Shown one piece after another: positions 1-8,258 of a stretch of 64,000 nucleotides of DNA (its first letter is position 1; each line of letters starts with the position of its first letter). Made by a program: the position numbers and the translations under genes. The notes under the pieces are model-generated. The model made no database searches. It was given only the letters and a program-made list of their open reading frames with translations, and had not been told where the DNA came from. This DNA comes from Desulfobacula toluolica Tol2 (lineage in GTDB: Bacteria > Desulfobacterota > Desulfobacteria > Desulfobacterales > Desulfobacteraceae). Where the stretch lies: positions 1,314,578 through 1,378,577 of the forward strand of contig NC_018645.1 of assembly GCF_000307105.1 (NCBI RefSeq), in the 5' to 3' direction.

Positions 1-892
1 CTTCAACCTGCACCCAATTGTTTTTTTCTATTTTGATGCTTTTGCAATTTGCACAGATAGGGAGAATATCCTTTGAATTTGAATCTTTTTGCAAGAGAAA
101 TCTCTGGAATTTTTTTCTAAGCTCAATGAATTTTGTGATATCCCGGACAACTGAGATAGACCCTTTGTATATGTTTGTGTCACTCCAAATAGGGCTGCAG
201 GCCAGTTCCACGTGAACAGGATGGTTGCTTTTATCAAATATTTGTATCTCATACCTGCTGCTTAATCCGGTTTTTCTGTTCTGGGTTTGTTGTTGAATAA
301 TCTTAAAATTGTCTTCATCAGAGAGATCTTTGATGTTTTTTTTCAGTATCTCATCACTTGAATACCCTGTCATGATGCAAAATGCCTGGTTGGTATAGGT
401 AAAGTTTTCATGTTCATCCACTGTGAAAACACCCTCAACAATATTTTCCGTAATGGTTCTGTACTGGTGTTCACTTTTTTCAAGCTGCTTTCGATATCGC
501 TTGTTTTCTTCAAACAACCTTTTGTTTTCAAGAACCTGCTTAACAGTATGGCTTATCATGTCAAGATCTTCAACGGGTTTTGTAATATAATCTTTGGCCC
601 CCATGCGCAGAGCCTTGATAATATCTTCTTTTTTCCCGGCCCCGGATATCACGATCAATGGCGTATCCGGTTTTGATTTGTGAATAGTTTTCATGACTTC
701 AATGCCATCCATTCCAGGCATCCTTAAGTCAGTGATAACAATATCAACCTGGTTATTGAAAAAAATATCCAGGCCGCTTTCACCATTTTCTGCAGAAAAG
801 ACAAGATAGTCCTCATCTTCAAAAAAAGATTTCAGACTATCTCTAATGGTTACTTCATCGTCAATTATTAATATCGTTTTTTGATCGGTCAT
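1..892 (-). CDS. Response regulator with REC and PAS domains, 3' end outside the window
   Basis: I translated this from an ATG at 892 leftward; the frame stays open for about 297 codons to the window edge, so the C terminus is missing. Residues about 1-120 are a receiver domain: it begins MTDQKTILIIDDE, the phospho-acceptor Asp is in VITDLRMPGMDG, and the conserved Lys is in DYITKPVED. A linker helix and a PAS domain (about 145-265) follow, and the visible end carries LPICANCKSIK, a Cys-containing motif often seen after PAS domains in deltaproteobacterial regulators. No DNA-binding or kinase domain is visible, so the output is unknown. It runs alone on the minus strand with a short AT-rich gap to pdxJ. 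Confidence 0.85.
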   Translation of the reverse strand, partial: MTDQKTILIIDDEVTIRDSLKSFFEDEDYLVFSAENGESGLDIFFNNQVDIVITDLRMPGMDGIEVMKTIHKSKPDTPLIVISGAGKKEDIIKALRMGAKDYITKPVEDLDMISHTVKQVLENKRLFEENKRYRKQLEKSEHQYRTITENIVEGVFTVDEHENFTYTNQAFCIMTGYSSDEILKKNIKDLSDEDNFKIIQQQTQNRKTGLSSRYEIQIFDKSNHPVHVELACSPIWSDTNIYKGSISVVRDITKFIELRKKFQRFLLQKDSNSKDILPICANCKSIKIEKNNWVQVE

Positions 893-960
893 TATTGCTT
901 TTTAAAATTTAAGAGGTTTTATGTTGATAACTTTTCAATCTACCATAATTTTAAAAATTT

Positions 961-1680
961 TTAAAGTGCTCCAATTAATTGTTTCATATCCCTGACAGCC
1001 TGGTCCATTCCTGTCAGGATGGCTCTTGCAACAATACTGTGTCCGATGCTGAATTCACTGATTTCGCTCAGTCCTTTAAAGGCTTGGATGGTATTGTATC
1101 CGATTCCGTGGCCGGCGTTTACTTCAAGTTTTAACTTGGTTCCGATTTTTGCAGCATCAACGATTCTTGAAAATTCACTTTGCTTCTGGGCATCGTTTGT
1201 GGCATCGCAAAAAGCACCTGTATGGATTTCAATCATGTCAGCATCAATTTTATGTGCAAGTTTGATCTGGTCAAGATCCGGGTCGATAAAAATGCATACG
1301 GCAATACCTGCATTTTTCAAGGTTGCTATGGCTTGTCTTATGTTGTTTTCATGGGTGATAAGATCCAGCCCCCCCTCGGTGGTGAGCTCTTCTCTTTTTT
1401 CAGGGACAAGGGTAACACAGTCAGGCTTGACATCAAGTGCAATTCCCAGCATTTCACTGGTAGCACCCATTTCCAGTATGAGTTTTGATTGTACGATTTT
1501 TCTCAGCAGCCTGACATCTCTTTCGTTGATATGTCGCCGATCTTCTCTTAAATGAACAACTATTCCGTCAGCCCCTGCTGTCTCGGCAGCAACAGCAGCG
1601 GCAATTGGTTCAGGAAATGTAACTCCCCGGGCATTTCTCAAGGTTGCCACATGATCTACATTTACAGCAAGTTGGGCCAT
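961..1680 (-). CDS. pdxJ: Pyridoxine 5'-phosphate synthase PdxJ
   Basis: PdxJ condenses 1-amino-acetone-3-phosphate with deoxyxylulose 5-phosphate to make pyridoxine 5'-phosphate, in the cytoplasm. The 239-residue protein has the usual length and the family signature at its N terminus (LAVNVDHVATLRNARG), then GADGIVVHLREDRRHI, the EMGA segment, and a phosphate-binding end with NAGHGIGY and SIGHSIVARA. The start is set by a strong GGAGGAG ribosome-binding site just upstream of the ATG. It lies upstream of ybeY on the same strand, separated by a dispersed repeat element. Confidence 0.97.
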   Translation of the reverse strand: MAQLAVNVDHVATLRNARGVTFPEPIAAAVAAETAGADGIVVHLREDRRHINERDVRLLRKIVQSKLILEMGATSEMLGIALDVKPDCVTLVPEKREELTTEGGLDLITHENNIRQAIATLKNAGIAVCIFIDPDLDQIKLAHKIDADMIEIHTGAFCDATNDAQKQSEFSRIVDAAKIGTKLKLEVNAGHGIGYNTIQAFKGLSEISEFSIGHSIVARAILTGMDQAVRDMKQLIGAL

Positions 1681-1699
1681 TTGTTCTGCTCCTCCATTT

Positions 1700-1796
1700 T
1701 TTATGAAAATTTTAAAAAATTAATACAGTGACTTTTAATTTTGTTGTGGGCAAATCTAAAGGAAATACAAGATCTGCCCATGGCAGTTGTTTAAAA
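1700..1796 (+). repeat. Dispersed structured repeat, copy A
   Basis: Intergenic copy of a roughly 95-bp repeat. It has a weak left arm (TTATGAAAA ... GTGACTTTTAA), then TTTGTTGTGGGCAAA, a spacer, and AGATCTGCCCATGGCAGTT. GGGCA and TGCCC can pair as a hairpin. Copies at 22067, 33363, 36264, 51686 and (inverted) 56581 share this order. The copy ends at the stop codon of ybeY. Confidence 0.75.
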
Positions 1797-2264
1797 AGCA
1801 TTTAAATTTTTATTTGTCTCAATCTCTCTTAACAGTTCAAGGCTTTTATCTTCCATTTTTTTTGAATCTGCCGGGCTTGTTTCATGATCAAAGCCCATTA
1901 AATGAAGAATTCCGTGGATCAAAAGCTGGGACATTCTTTCCAAAAGAGTTATATCAGACATATCCGCCTCTTTTTGAGCTGTTTTACAAGAGATGACAAC
2001 ATCCCCTAAAAGGCCGGGTGTTATATCGGCAAACCGGCCCTCCTGCATGGGAAAAGCCAGGACGTTTGTGGGTTTGTCAATGCTTCTATAGGTTTTGTTG
2101 AGCTGTTGAATTTGGTTATCATCCGTAATGACAATGGATATTTCATGGGCATCACAACCCAAGGCGCTTAAGATCTGTTTTGTCTTTTGGCGGATGGTGT
2201 CCGTTGGTATTTTCTTTTTTTGCTGATTGTCGATCAGTATCTTTAGGTGATCCGTTTTTTTCAT
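1791..2264 (-). CDS. ybeY: Endoribonuclease YbeY, rRNA maturation factor
   Basis: YbeY is a zinc-dependent single-strand endoribonuclease for 16S rRNA 3' maturation and ribosome quality control. The 157-residue protein has the family core: LNKTYRSIDKPTNVLAFP, GDVVIS, and the zinc motif HGILHLMGFDHE (H-x3-H-x5-H). An AGGA box lies about 8 bases before the ATG. The first 113 bases overlap the 3' end of the upstream 7TM-HD gene in another frame; both ends look real, because the YbeY N terminus aligns from its first residues and the overlapped HD-protein tail is low-complexity and charged. The order phoH, 7TM-HD, ybeY is a common bacterial arrangement. Confidence 0.95.
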   Translation of the reverse strand: MKKTDHLKILIDNQQKKKIPTDTIRQKTKQILSALGCDAHEISIVITDDNQIQQLNKTYRSIDKPTNVLAFPMQEGRFADITPGLLGDVVISCKTAQKEADMSDITLLERMSQLLIHGILHLMGFDHETSPADSKKMEDKSLELLREIETNKNLNAF

Positions 2265-4530
2265 TTTTCTTTTCCTGGGCTTTGTCCGGGTATTCTATAC
2301 GGCTGTGATAAATACTTGTTAAAATATTATTAAAGCTTTTTGCAATCTGGTGCAGATCTTTTAAGGTCAGTTCGCATTCTTCTAATTGTCCGTCTGCAAA
2401 AATATCATTAATCAGTTCTTTGACCCTTCCCTGGATTCTTGCAGGCGTGGGGCGTTCCAGTGCCCTGACGGCAGCTTCCACAACATCGGCCAGCATGACA
2501 ATCCCGGCTTCCCGAGTCTGGGGTTTTGGGCCGGGATATCTGAAATCTTCTTCTTTTACCGTATCATTACCGCTATTTAAACTTTTTTGATAAAAATATT
2601 TGATCAGGGATGTGCCGTGATGCTGAATAATTCCTTCAATGATTTCATTGCCTAATTTATATTTTTTTGCAAGCTCAACACCTTTTTTCACATGACCGAT
2701 TAAAACAAGGGCTGACATGGAAGGCGAGAGTTTATCATGCCTGTTTTTACCGTCTGCCTGATTCTCAATAAAATATAATGTTTTATCCAGTTTTCCGATA
2801 TCATGATAATACCCCATTACTTTTGCCTTAAGCGTGCCTGCATCAATCGCCGATGCTGCGGCTTCCGCAAGTGTGGCAACAATGATGCTGTGATTATATG
2901 TGCCGGGTGCTTCAATCATCAGCTTTTTGATCAGGGGTCTGTCCAGGTTTGAAAATTCCAGGAATTTTGAGTCTGTTGTGTAATCAAAAAGAATCTCAAT
3001 CAAAGGGGTGAACCCGACGGTAAAAGTAGCTGAAAAAAGACCTCCGCAAAAGGCCAGCATCATTTCTTTTGTAATAATAACAACATCGGGGCGGGCAAGA
3101 GAATAGAACCCAAGGGAAAGGGCCAGGACTGCATTGAACACGGCAAGCTTGAAACCGGCCATAATGAAATTTTTTCTTTCCTGTTTTTCCTTGATCCACC
3201 AGGCAGCAGTAATGCTGGATAAAAAGAAAAATATAAAAACCTCAAAGCTTCCTGAAAAAACAAGACTTGTGAGCAAAGAAAGAATAACTGTAAAAATAAC
3301 GGCAATATCAAAACCAAGGAACAGGCAGGTCAACATGGCCGCTGCCGGTATGGGAAGAATCATGAAAAATGACATGGAAGAGATATCCCATGGAATTTCA
3401 GGATTGGCAGACTGGGCAATTTGGGTTGAAAATTTGGCAAAGGTGAGATACAGAACAAGTCCCAATGCCAGGAAAAAAATATGTTTATTATGATCTGTTT
3501 TTAACTTTTTGTTGTCTTTTAAAAACAGGGTATAGATAACCAGGACGGAAAAAAAAGTGATTAAGGCTATTCCCGTACTTGAAATAAAAATATCCTTTTC
3601 TTCTATCTGTTCTTTGAGGGCAAGCAGTTTTACCAAATGAACTTTGTCAACACGTTCGCCTTCCCTTAAAATCATTTCACCGGCTTTGATCTTATAGAGG
3701 ATCGGTTTGATTTGATCCTCGGTATTTCGTATTCTTTTTTCGGTTTCATTTTTATTCAAGGTAATATTGGGTTGCAGCAATCTCTGGCAAAGATCAACGA
3801 TCAGGTTGGAAAGATTATAGTTGATATCCTTTAATATGGGTTGCCCCTCGATTCGAACCATTGTTTTAGCCTGATCCGGACCGTAAAAAATTTTTAAATT
3901 ATTGACCGTTCGCTCTTTTTTCGAGTCGATATTTCGAAGAATAATTCCTTTGTGGGCTTCCTTGAGTAATATTTCCTTGTTTGCCACAACCCCGTTTGTA
4001 AGAATGTTTGTAATAATGGTTTTAATCTTCATGGAAATGTCAGGAGAGAATTGGTGTTTATATAAGATAGAATAGGCCCCTTTGCTGACTTCAATACCCA
4101 GTTTTTCTTCAAATTCAGGTTGGGTATCCAGTACAATTTCAAATGTAGGAGCCGGTTCAAGGTTTTGTCGCTCTGCTTTCTTGAACAATTCCTGGGGGAT
4201 TTTCATTGCTGAATCAATATTGGAAGAGATCTTTTTTATCAGGTTGGCATCAAAGTCATATACATTTTTAACGGATTCTTTTACTTCATTTTTTTTCAGA
4301 TTGGTTGCTTCCTTGTCTTCAATAAAGAAGTTTTTAGGCGCTTTGATGTCCCTTTTTGCCACATCCCCGATCGTATAAAAATGGGATATTTTATTTTGTA
4401 TCGGGTAATGGGTTATGGTAATGGTAAAGACAATTGTGAAAATAATCAGCAAAATCCACAATATGGAAGGTTTGGTCAAAAAGAATTTTTTTGCCTGCCT
4501 GATCTTATTTTCGTTTTTGCTTTTTTTCAT
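2152..4530 (-). CDS. 7TM-HD family membrane phosphohydrolase (PgpH-like)
   Basis: A 792-residue membrane protein of the PgpH/YqfF family, known in Listeria to hydrolyse cyclic di-AMP. One N-terminal membrane segment (about 20-40) leads to an extracytoplasmic 7TMR-HDED domain (about 50-300). A block of hydrophobic helices follows (about 310-510), then a cytoplasmic HD domain with YNHSIIVATLAEAAA, GYYHDIGKLDK and IIQHHG. The last 35 or so residues are charged and overlap ybeY. The start overlaps the end of phoH by 26 bases, which suggests translational coupling. The substrate is inferred from the family, not from this sequence. Confidence 0.93.
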   Translation of the reverse strand: MKKSKNENKIRQAKKFFLTKPSILWILLIIFTIVFTITITHYPIQNKISHFYTIGDVAKRDIKAPKNFFIEDKEATNLKKNEVKESVKNVYDFDANLIKKISSNIDSAMKIPQELFKKAERQNLEPAPTFEIVLDTQPEFEEKLGIEVSKGAYSILYKHQFSPDISMKIKTIITNILTNGVVANKEILLKEAHKGIILRNIDSKKERTVNNLKIFYGPDQAKTMVRIEGQPILKDINYNLSNLIVDLCQRLLQPNITLNKNETEKRIRNTEDQIKPILYKIKAGEMILREGERVDKVHLVKLLALKEQIEEKDIFISSTGIALITFFSVLVIYTLFLKDNKKLKTDHNKHIFFLALGLVLYLTFAKFSTQIAQSANPEIPWDISSMSFFMILPIPAAAMLTCLFLGFDIAVIFTVILSLLTSLVFSGSFEVFIFFFLSSITAAWWIKEKQERKNFIMAGFKLAVFNAVLALSLGFYSLARPDVVIITKEMMLAFCGGLFSATFTVGFTPLIEILFDYTTDSKFLEFSNLDRPLIKKLMIEAPGTYNHSIIVATLAEAAASAIDAGTLKAKVMGYYHDIGKLDKTLYFIENQADGKNRHDKLSPSMSALVLIGHVKKGVELAKKYKLGNEIIEGIIQHHGTSLIKYFYQKSLNSGNDTVKEEDFRYPGPKPQTREAGIVMLADVVEAAVRALERPTPARIQGRVKELINDIFADGQLEECELTLKDLHQIAKSFNNILTSIYHSRIEYPDKAQEKKNEKNGSPKDTDRQSAKKENTNGHHPPKDKTDLKRLGL

Positions 4531-5455
4531 AGGCGTCTATAATATTTGATACAAGTTTATGCCGGACAACGTCATCCTTTGAAAAATATATAAATTCAAT
4601 TCCTTTTATATCTGTCAGGATCTTTTTTGCTTCAATCAGACCGGATTTTTTGCCGGATGGAAGGTCGACCTGGGTGATATCACCTGTTACAATAGCTTTT
4701 GATCCATATCCGATTCGTGTTAAAAACATTTTCATTTGTTCGGATGTGGTATTCTGTGCTTCATCCAGAATAATAAAGGCATTGTTTAATGTTCTGCCCC
4801 GCATGAATGCAAGGGGGGCTATTTCAATGGTATCCTGTTCAATGAGTGCTTTTGCTTTTTCAAATTCCATCATGTCATACAGGGCGTCATACAGTGGCCT
4901 AAGGTAGGGGTTGATTTTCTGGGCCATGTCTCCGGGCAAAAATCCCAGGGCTTCGCCGGCTTCTACAGCCGGTCGCGTCAATATGATTTTTTTGACTCTC
5001 CCTTTTGAAAATGCCGCCATTGCCATGGCCATGGCAAGGTAGGTTTTGCCTGTCCCGGCAGGGCCGATGGAAATAACAATGTCATTTTTATTGACAGCCT
5101 CGACATACTTTTGCTGGGAAGGATTTCGAGGGGTAATGGCTTTGTTTTTGATCGTTTTAAAGACTGTTGTCAGGAAAATTTTTTTTAAATGGGAGTTGTT
5201 GTTGTTTTTTATGGTATTAATGGCTGCATCAATATCAGCTTCCTCAAAGGTGAAGTTATCTTCTAAAAGCTGATATATTTGGTTGATCAGTTTTTCAGCA
5301 AGATTGATATCCTGAGGATTGCCGTCAACCAGTATGGCATTGCCCCGGGTATGGATTTCAACCTTAAATGCCTGACAAATTTTATCCAGGTTATGGTTAT
5401 GGTGTCCGAAAAGTTCGCGGGTGAGATCAAGATTTTTAAAGGTTATATTTTTCAT
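4505..5455 (-). CDS. phoH: PhoH-like ATPase (YbeZ type)
   Basis: A 316-residue cytoplasmic P-loop ATPase. An N-terminal KH-like region (about 1-100, with TRGNAILVDGNPQDI) precedes the PhoH domain, which has Walker A at SIGPAGTGKTYLA, the RPAVEAGEALGFLPG segment, Walker B at FIILDEAQN, and VTGDITQVDLP. It is first in an operon with the 7TM-HD gene and ybeY. Linkage to ybeY agrees with the proposed role of YbeZ with YbeY in RNA metabolism. The start codon follows a weak AGGGC box; the upstream region is shared with the divergent cvpA-like gene. Confidence 0.95.
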   Translation of the reverse strand: MKNITFKNLDLTRELFGHHNHNLDKICQAFKVEIHTRGNAILVDGNPQDINLAEKLINQIYQLLEDNFTFEEADIDAAINTIKNNNNSHLKKIFLTTVFKTIKNKAITPRNPSQQKYVEAVNKNDIVISIGPAGTGKTYLAMAMAMAAFSKGRVKKIILTRPAVEAGEALGFLPGDMAQKINPYLRPLYDALYDMMEFEKAKALIEQDTIEIAPLAFMRGRTLNNAFIILDEAQNTTSEQMKMFLTRIGYGSKAIVTGDITQVDLPSGKKSGLIEAKKILTDIKGIEFIYFSKDDVVRHKLVSNIIDAYEKKQKRK

Positions 5456-5562
5456 GCCCTATAGGGTGCAATTTATTTGGTTAAAGGTCAATAAAAATCT
5501 TGACTCAAAAACGACTTAATTGTTATTGAAAAGGCTCATTTAATCAGGGGAAAAGGGGGAAT

Positions 5563-6069
5563 ATGAACGCTTTTGATATTGTCGTTATTGTGATTGTCTC
5601 ATTTTGTCTGATACGGGGGCTTTTCAGAGGATTGATCGGAGAGGTTTCCGGAATCATCGGTGTTGCCGCAGGGTTTTATGGTGCCTATACATACTATCCC
5701 TTGATAACCCCTTATGCTGAATCATGGATTGAAAATCCCGGAATCAGAAATATTGCGGTTTTTTTTCTTTTGTTTTGTGCTGTTTTAATCGCCGTCAGTA
5801 TTGCTTCGGTATTGATCCGGAAATTTCTGAACCTTGTTTTTTTAGGGTGGATAGACAGAACCTTTGGTCTTGTTTTTGGGGCTGCCAAAGGGATTTTGAT
5901 TGTATCGGTTCTTTTTATTATGATCACAACATTTTTGCCAAAGGATTCAAGCTTTTTGGCCGGCTCAAAATTTTTGCCTTATGTTGCACAAGTATCTAAA
6001 ACCATGACTGTGTTTGTATCCCAAAATACTAGAAAAGATTTTTTAAAAAAGTTGGAAGGAATTCTTTAA
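5563..6069 (+). CDS. CvpA family membrane protein
   Basis: A 168-residue integral membrane protein with about four hydrophobic helices. It opens with the CvpA pattern (MNAFDIVVIVIV, then IRGLFRGLIGE and SGIIGVAAGFYGAY) and later has GWIDRTFGLVFGAAKG. CvpA was named for colicin V production and is widely conserved; its molecular activity is not established. An AAGGGGGA box lies just before the ATG. The gene is divergent from phoH and ends four bases before mazG, so the two are probably co-transcribed. Confidence 0.9.
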   Translation: MNAFDIVVIVIVSFCLIRGLFRGLIGEVSGIIGVAAGFYGAYTYYPLITPYAESWIENPGIRNIAVFFLLFCAVLIAVSIASVLIRKFLNLVFLGWIDRTFGLVFGAAKGILIVSVLFIMITTFLPKDSSFLAGSKFLPYVAQVSKTMTVFVSQNTRKDFLKKLEGIL

Positions 6070-6072
6070 GAT

Positions 6073-6858
6073 TTGGAAACGATAGATGCACTGTTTAACA
6101 TTATCCGAACATTAAGAAGCAAAAACGGGTGTGCGTGGGATCAAAAACAAACCCCTGAAACCATGTGGAAATGCCTTGCAGAAGAATTATATGAACTGGA
6201 AGAGGCAATTGCAAAACAAGACCTGCAAAATATATGCGAGGAATTGGGGGATGTTCTGTTTCAATTGATATTTGTTTTGGAGATTTTTCAGGAAAAACAA
6301 CTGTTTACGTTTTCAGAAGTGGTGGACAAGGTCTCAAAAAAGATGATCCGCCGTCATCCCCATGTATACGAAGATGCCAGTATATCAAATGAACAAGAGT
6401 TGAATCAACAGTGGGAATCAATCAAAGCTCTTGAGCATGAAGAAAATGGACAGATAAGAGCATCTGTGCTGGATTCGGTTCCCAAAGGGATGCCATCTTT
6501 GATTCGGGCCTTGAAAGTATCCAAATGTGCTGTAAAAGAAGGATTTGACTGGGATAATATACATGAAGTGCTGGATGCGGTCAAAGATGAAATCAATGAG
6601 TTTGAAGAAGCCTTAAGATCCGGGAGTAAAAACGAGGCAATGATGGAATTTGGCGACATTTTGTTTACTCTTGTCAATGTGGCAAGGGTTGCAGGGTTTC
6701 ATCCTGAAACTGCTCTTGCCGGTTCTACGGCAAAGTTTGAAGGCCGGTTCAGGTTGATGGAAAAAGAGTTAAAGGAGAAACAGGTCAACCTTAAAGATCT
6801 TTCAAAGAATCAAAAAGAACTGTTTTGGAACCGGGCAAAACAATCCTATGACAGATAA
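6073..6858 (+). CDS. mazG: Nucleoside triphosphate pyrophosphohydrolase MazG
   Basis: A two-domain MazG of 261 residues, the usual length for the housekeeping form. Both halves carry the all-alpha Mg-binding signature: EELYELEEAI with EELGDVLFQLIF in the first, and DEINEFEEAL with EFGDILFTLVN in the second. It hydrolyses NTPs to NMP and pyrophosphate. The start is a TTG four bases after the cvpA-like stop, with GGAAGGA about 12 bases upstream; no better in-frame ATG is available before the conserved NGCAWDQKQTPETMW segment. The 3' end overlaps the convergent gene at 6846 by 13 bases. Confidence 0.95.
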   Translation: METIDALFNIIRTLRSKNGCAWDQKQTPETMWKCLAEELYELEEAIAKQDLQNICEELGDVLFQLIFVLEIFQEKQLFTFSEVVDKVSKKMIRRHPHVYEDASISNEQELNQQWESIKALEHEENGQIRASVLDSVPKGMPSLIRALKVSKCAVKEGFDWDNIHEVLDAVKDEINEFEEALRSGSKNEAMMEFGDILFTLVNVARVAGFHPETALAGSTAKFEGRFRLMEKELKEKQVNLKDLSKNQKELFWNRAKQSYDR

Positions 6859-7304
6859 TCTCCCCTTTGAAATTTAAGGTATTCTGTTTGTGCAGTTATA
6901 ATCGTCCGGGTTGCAATTTTTTTCAGATTGGAATCCACATCTGTCAGACGTTCCGTCTCTTTTAACAGGTTGCCTGCCTGATCTTTTATTTTTTCCAGAA
7001 CCGGGGCAATATTTTTCAAGGAAACATTTTGGTCATCAAGCTTTGATGAGTATGAGTCAAGCATTTCCAGAAGTTTGTCGGTTTTTCCAGACACTATATC
7101 GGATGAAGTCATGATATTCAGACCTTTAGATGCAATTTCCTTTAAAGCATTGGTTGACTCAAGTTCCATTTCAGGTTTCTTTGTTCTATCAAGGGCTTTA
7201 TCAAAGGCAGTTTCAAATGCGCCTGTCTTTTGACTTTTCGAAATCCTGGGATTTAGAGCAGCAAGAGATTGCGCGGATTCATGTATTGAATTTACATTGG
7301 TCAT
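6846..7304 (-). CDS. Uncharacterised helical protein beside flgM
   Basis: I do not recognise the family of this 152-residue protein. It has a strong AAAGGAGG ribosome-binding site, no signal peptide and no membrane segment. The sequence is rich in Lys, Glu, Ser and Leu and should be largely helical (about 60-130). The C terminus, with TIITAQTEYLKFQRGDYLS, resembles short flagellar accessory proteins. Position downstream of flgM and the DVU0524-like gene on the same strand suggests a flagellar regulatory or chaperone role; this is inferred from context. Confidence 0.7.
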   Translation of the reverse strand: MTNVNSIHESAQSLAALNPRISKSQKTGAFETAFDKALDRTKKPEMELESTNALKEIASKGLNIMTSSDIVSGKTDKLLEMLDSYSSKLDDQNVSLKNIAPVLEKIKDQAGNLLKETERLTDVDSNLKKIATRTIITAQTEYLKFQRGDYLS

Positions 7305-7465
7305 AATGGCCTCCTTTTTTTGTTTAAAGTTTAAAATTGCAAAAGGTATGCCATTGATTATATTTTTTATGTTAGTAAGAAAGTGTTGTTAAATAGGAAG
7401 GTTATGATTTTTAGCAGTGGGGGTTATACATAAGATAAGAAAAAAATGCCGGGAAAATATTTCCA

Positions 7466-7765
7466 TTAACCGACTTCATTTAAGATTGAACCAGCCATCT
7501 TTTCGGCAATGGCATCAGCATTAATAGTGTATTGATTAGTTTCAAACTTTTGTTTGATATCTGACACATATTTTTTCCTGTCTGCCGGATCAGTTTCCAT
7601 GGCTTTGGACATTTTTTGAAGATTTTTAGTCCGGTCGGAAAAATTAATTCGGTCGATATTTTTATTAGCATCTAAATCGTCATTTTTTTGTGTTTTAATG
7701 TTTTTAGCGGTTTTGTTGGAATACATCTTATTGATATAACCGGGAGTAGAATTTAATATTTTCAT
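7466..7765 (-). CDS. flgM: Anti-sigma-28 factor FlgM
   Basis: FlgM holds sigma-28 (FliA) inactive until the hook-basal body is finished and FlgM is exported. The 99-residue length and C-terminal half match: DRINFSDRTKNLQKMSKAM, then ADRKKYVSDIKQKFETNQY and ADAIAEKMAGSILNE. The N-terminal half is Lys/Asn-rich and probably disordered, as in known FlgM. AAGGAGA lies upstream of the ATG. It follows the DVU0524-like gene by 13 bases, so the two are likely co-transcribed. Confidence 0.9.
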   Translation of the reverse strand: MKILNSTPGYINKMYSNKTAKNIKTQKNDDLDANKNIDRINFSDRTKNLQKMSKAMETDPADRKKYVSDIKQKFETNQYTINADAIAEKMAGSILNEVG

Positions 7766-7778
7766 AACTTGTGTCTCC

Positions 7779-8201
7779 TTATAATTCCATATTGCTGTCT
7801 GCTACTTCCCGAGCTAATTCCGTCATTCGTTTAACAACGAAATTTGAATCTTCAACAGATAAGGTATGGGTTGCTTTTTGATTGTCTTCATCAATCACGG
7901 TATATGTGAATTGATTTTTGTTTTTTGTGAAATCAATTTTTTTCCCTAATTCTTTTTCAATCTGACTGGTGATATCTTCTTCGTTTTTTGCTTTAGGCCC
8001 TTCAGTAATAATTTTATCTACAATACTCGTGGCGACTTTATCAATAATGGTCTGTCTTTTTCCTTCAGAGGATATGGTCACACTGTCGGCAGAACTTTTA
8101 TTGGTGACACCGAATTTGTTTTTGTTCAATATTTTGCCCTGGCTCAACTGGCGTGAGTAAGTCTTTAGGACATTTTTTATTTGATATGAAGGTATTTGCA
8201 T
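7779..8201 (-). CDS. DVU0524-type FlgM-associated protein
   Basis: A 140-residue cytoplasmic protein that begins MQIPSYQIKNVLKTYSRQL and contains DSVTISSEGKRQTIIDKV, features of the small family that precedes flgM in deltaproteobacteria. The molecular role is not known. The start is set by AAGGGGGA about six bases before the ATG. It is first in a run of three minus-strand flagellar-type genes, 13 bases upstream of flgM. Confidence 0.8.
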   Translation of the reverse strand: MQIPSYQIKNVLKTYSRQLSQGKILNKNKFGVTNKSSADSVTISSEGKRQTIIDKVATSIVDKIITEGPKAKNEEDITSQIEKELGKKIDFTKNKNQFTYTVIDEDNQKATHTLSVEDSNFVVKRMTELAREVADSNMEL

Positions 8202-8258
8202 TTAATTTCCCCCTTGAACACAATTATCGGTCTGAGAAAATTAAAACTTTAATTTTTT

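Noticed and set aside
1019-1555. 178-residue plus-strand frame
   Set aside because: It is antisense to pdxJ, which has complete family motifs and a ribosome-binding site.
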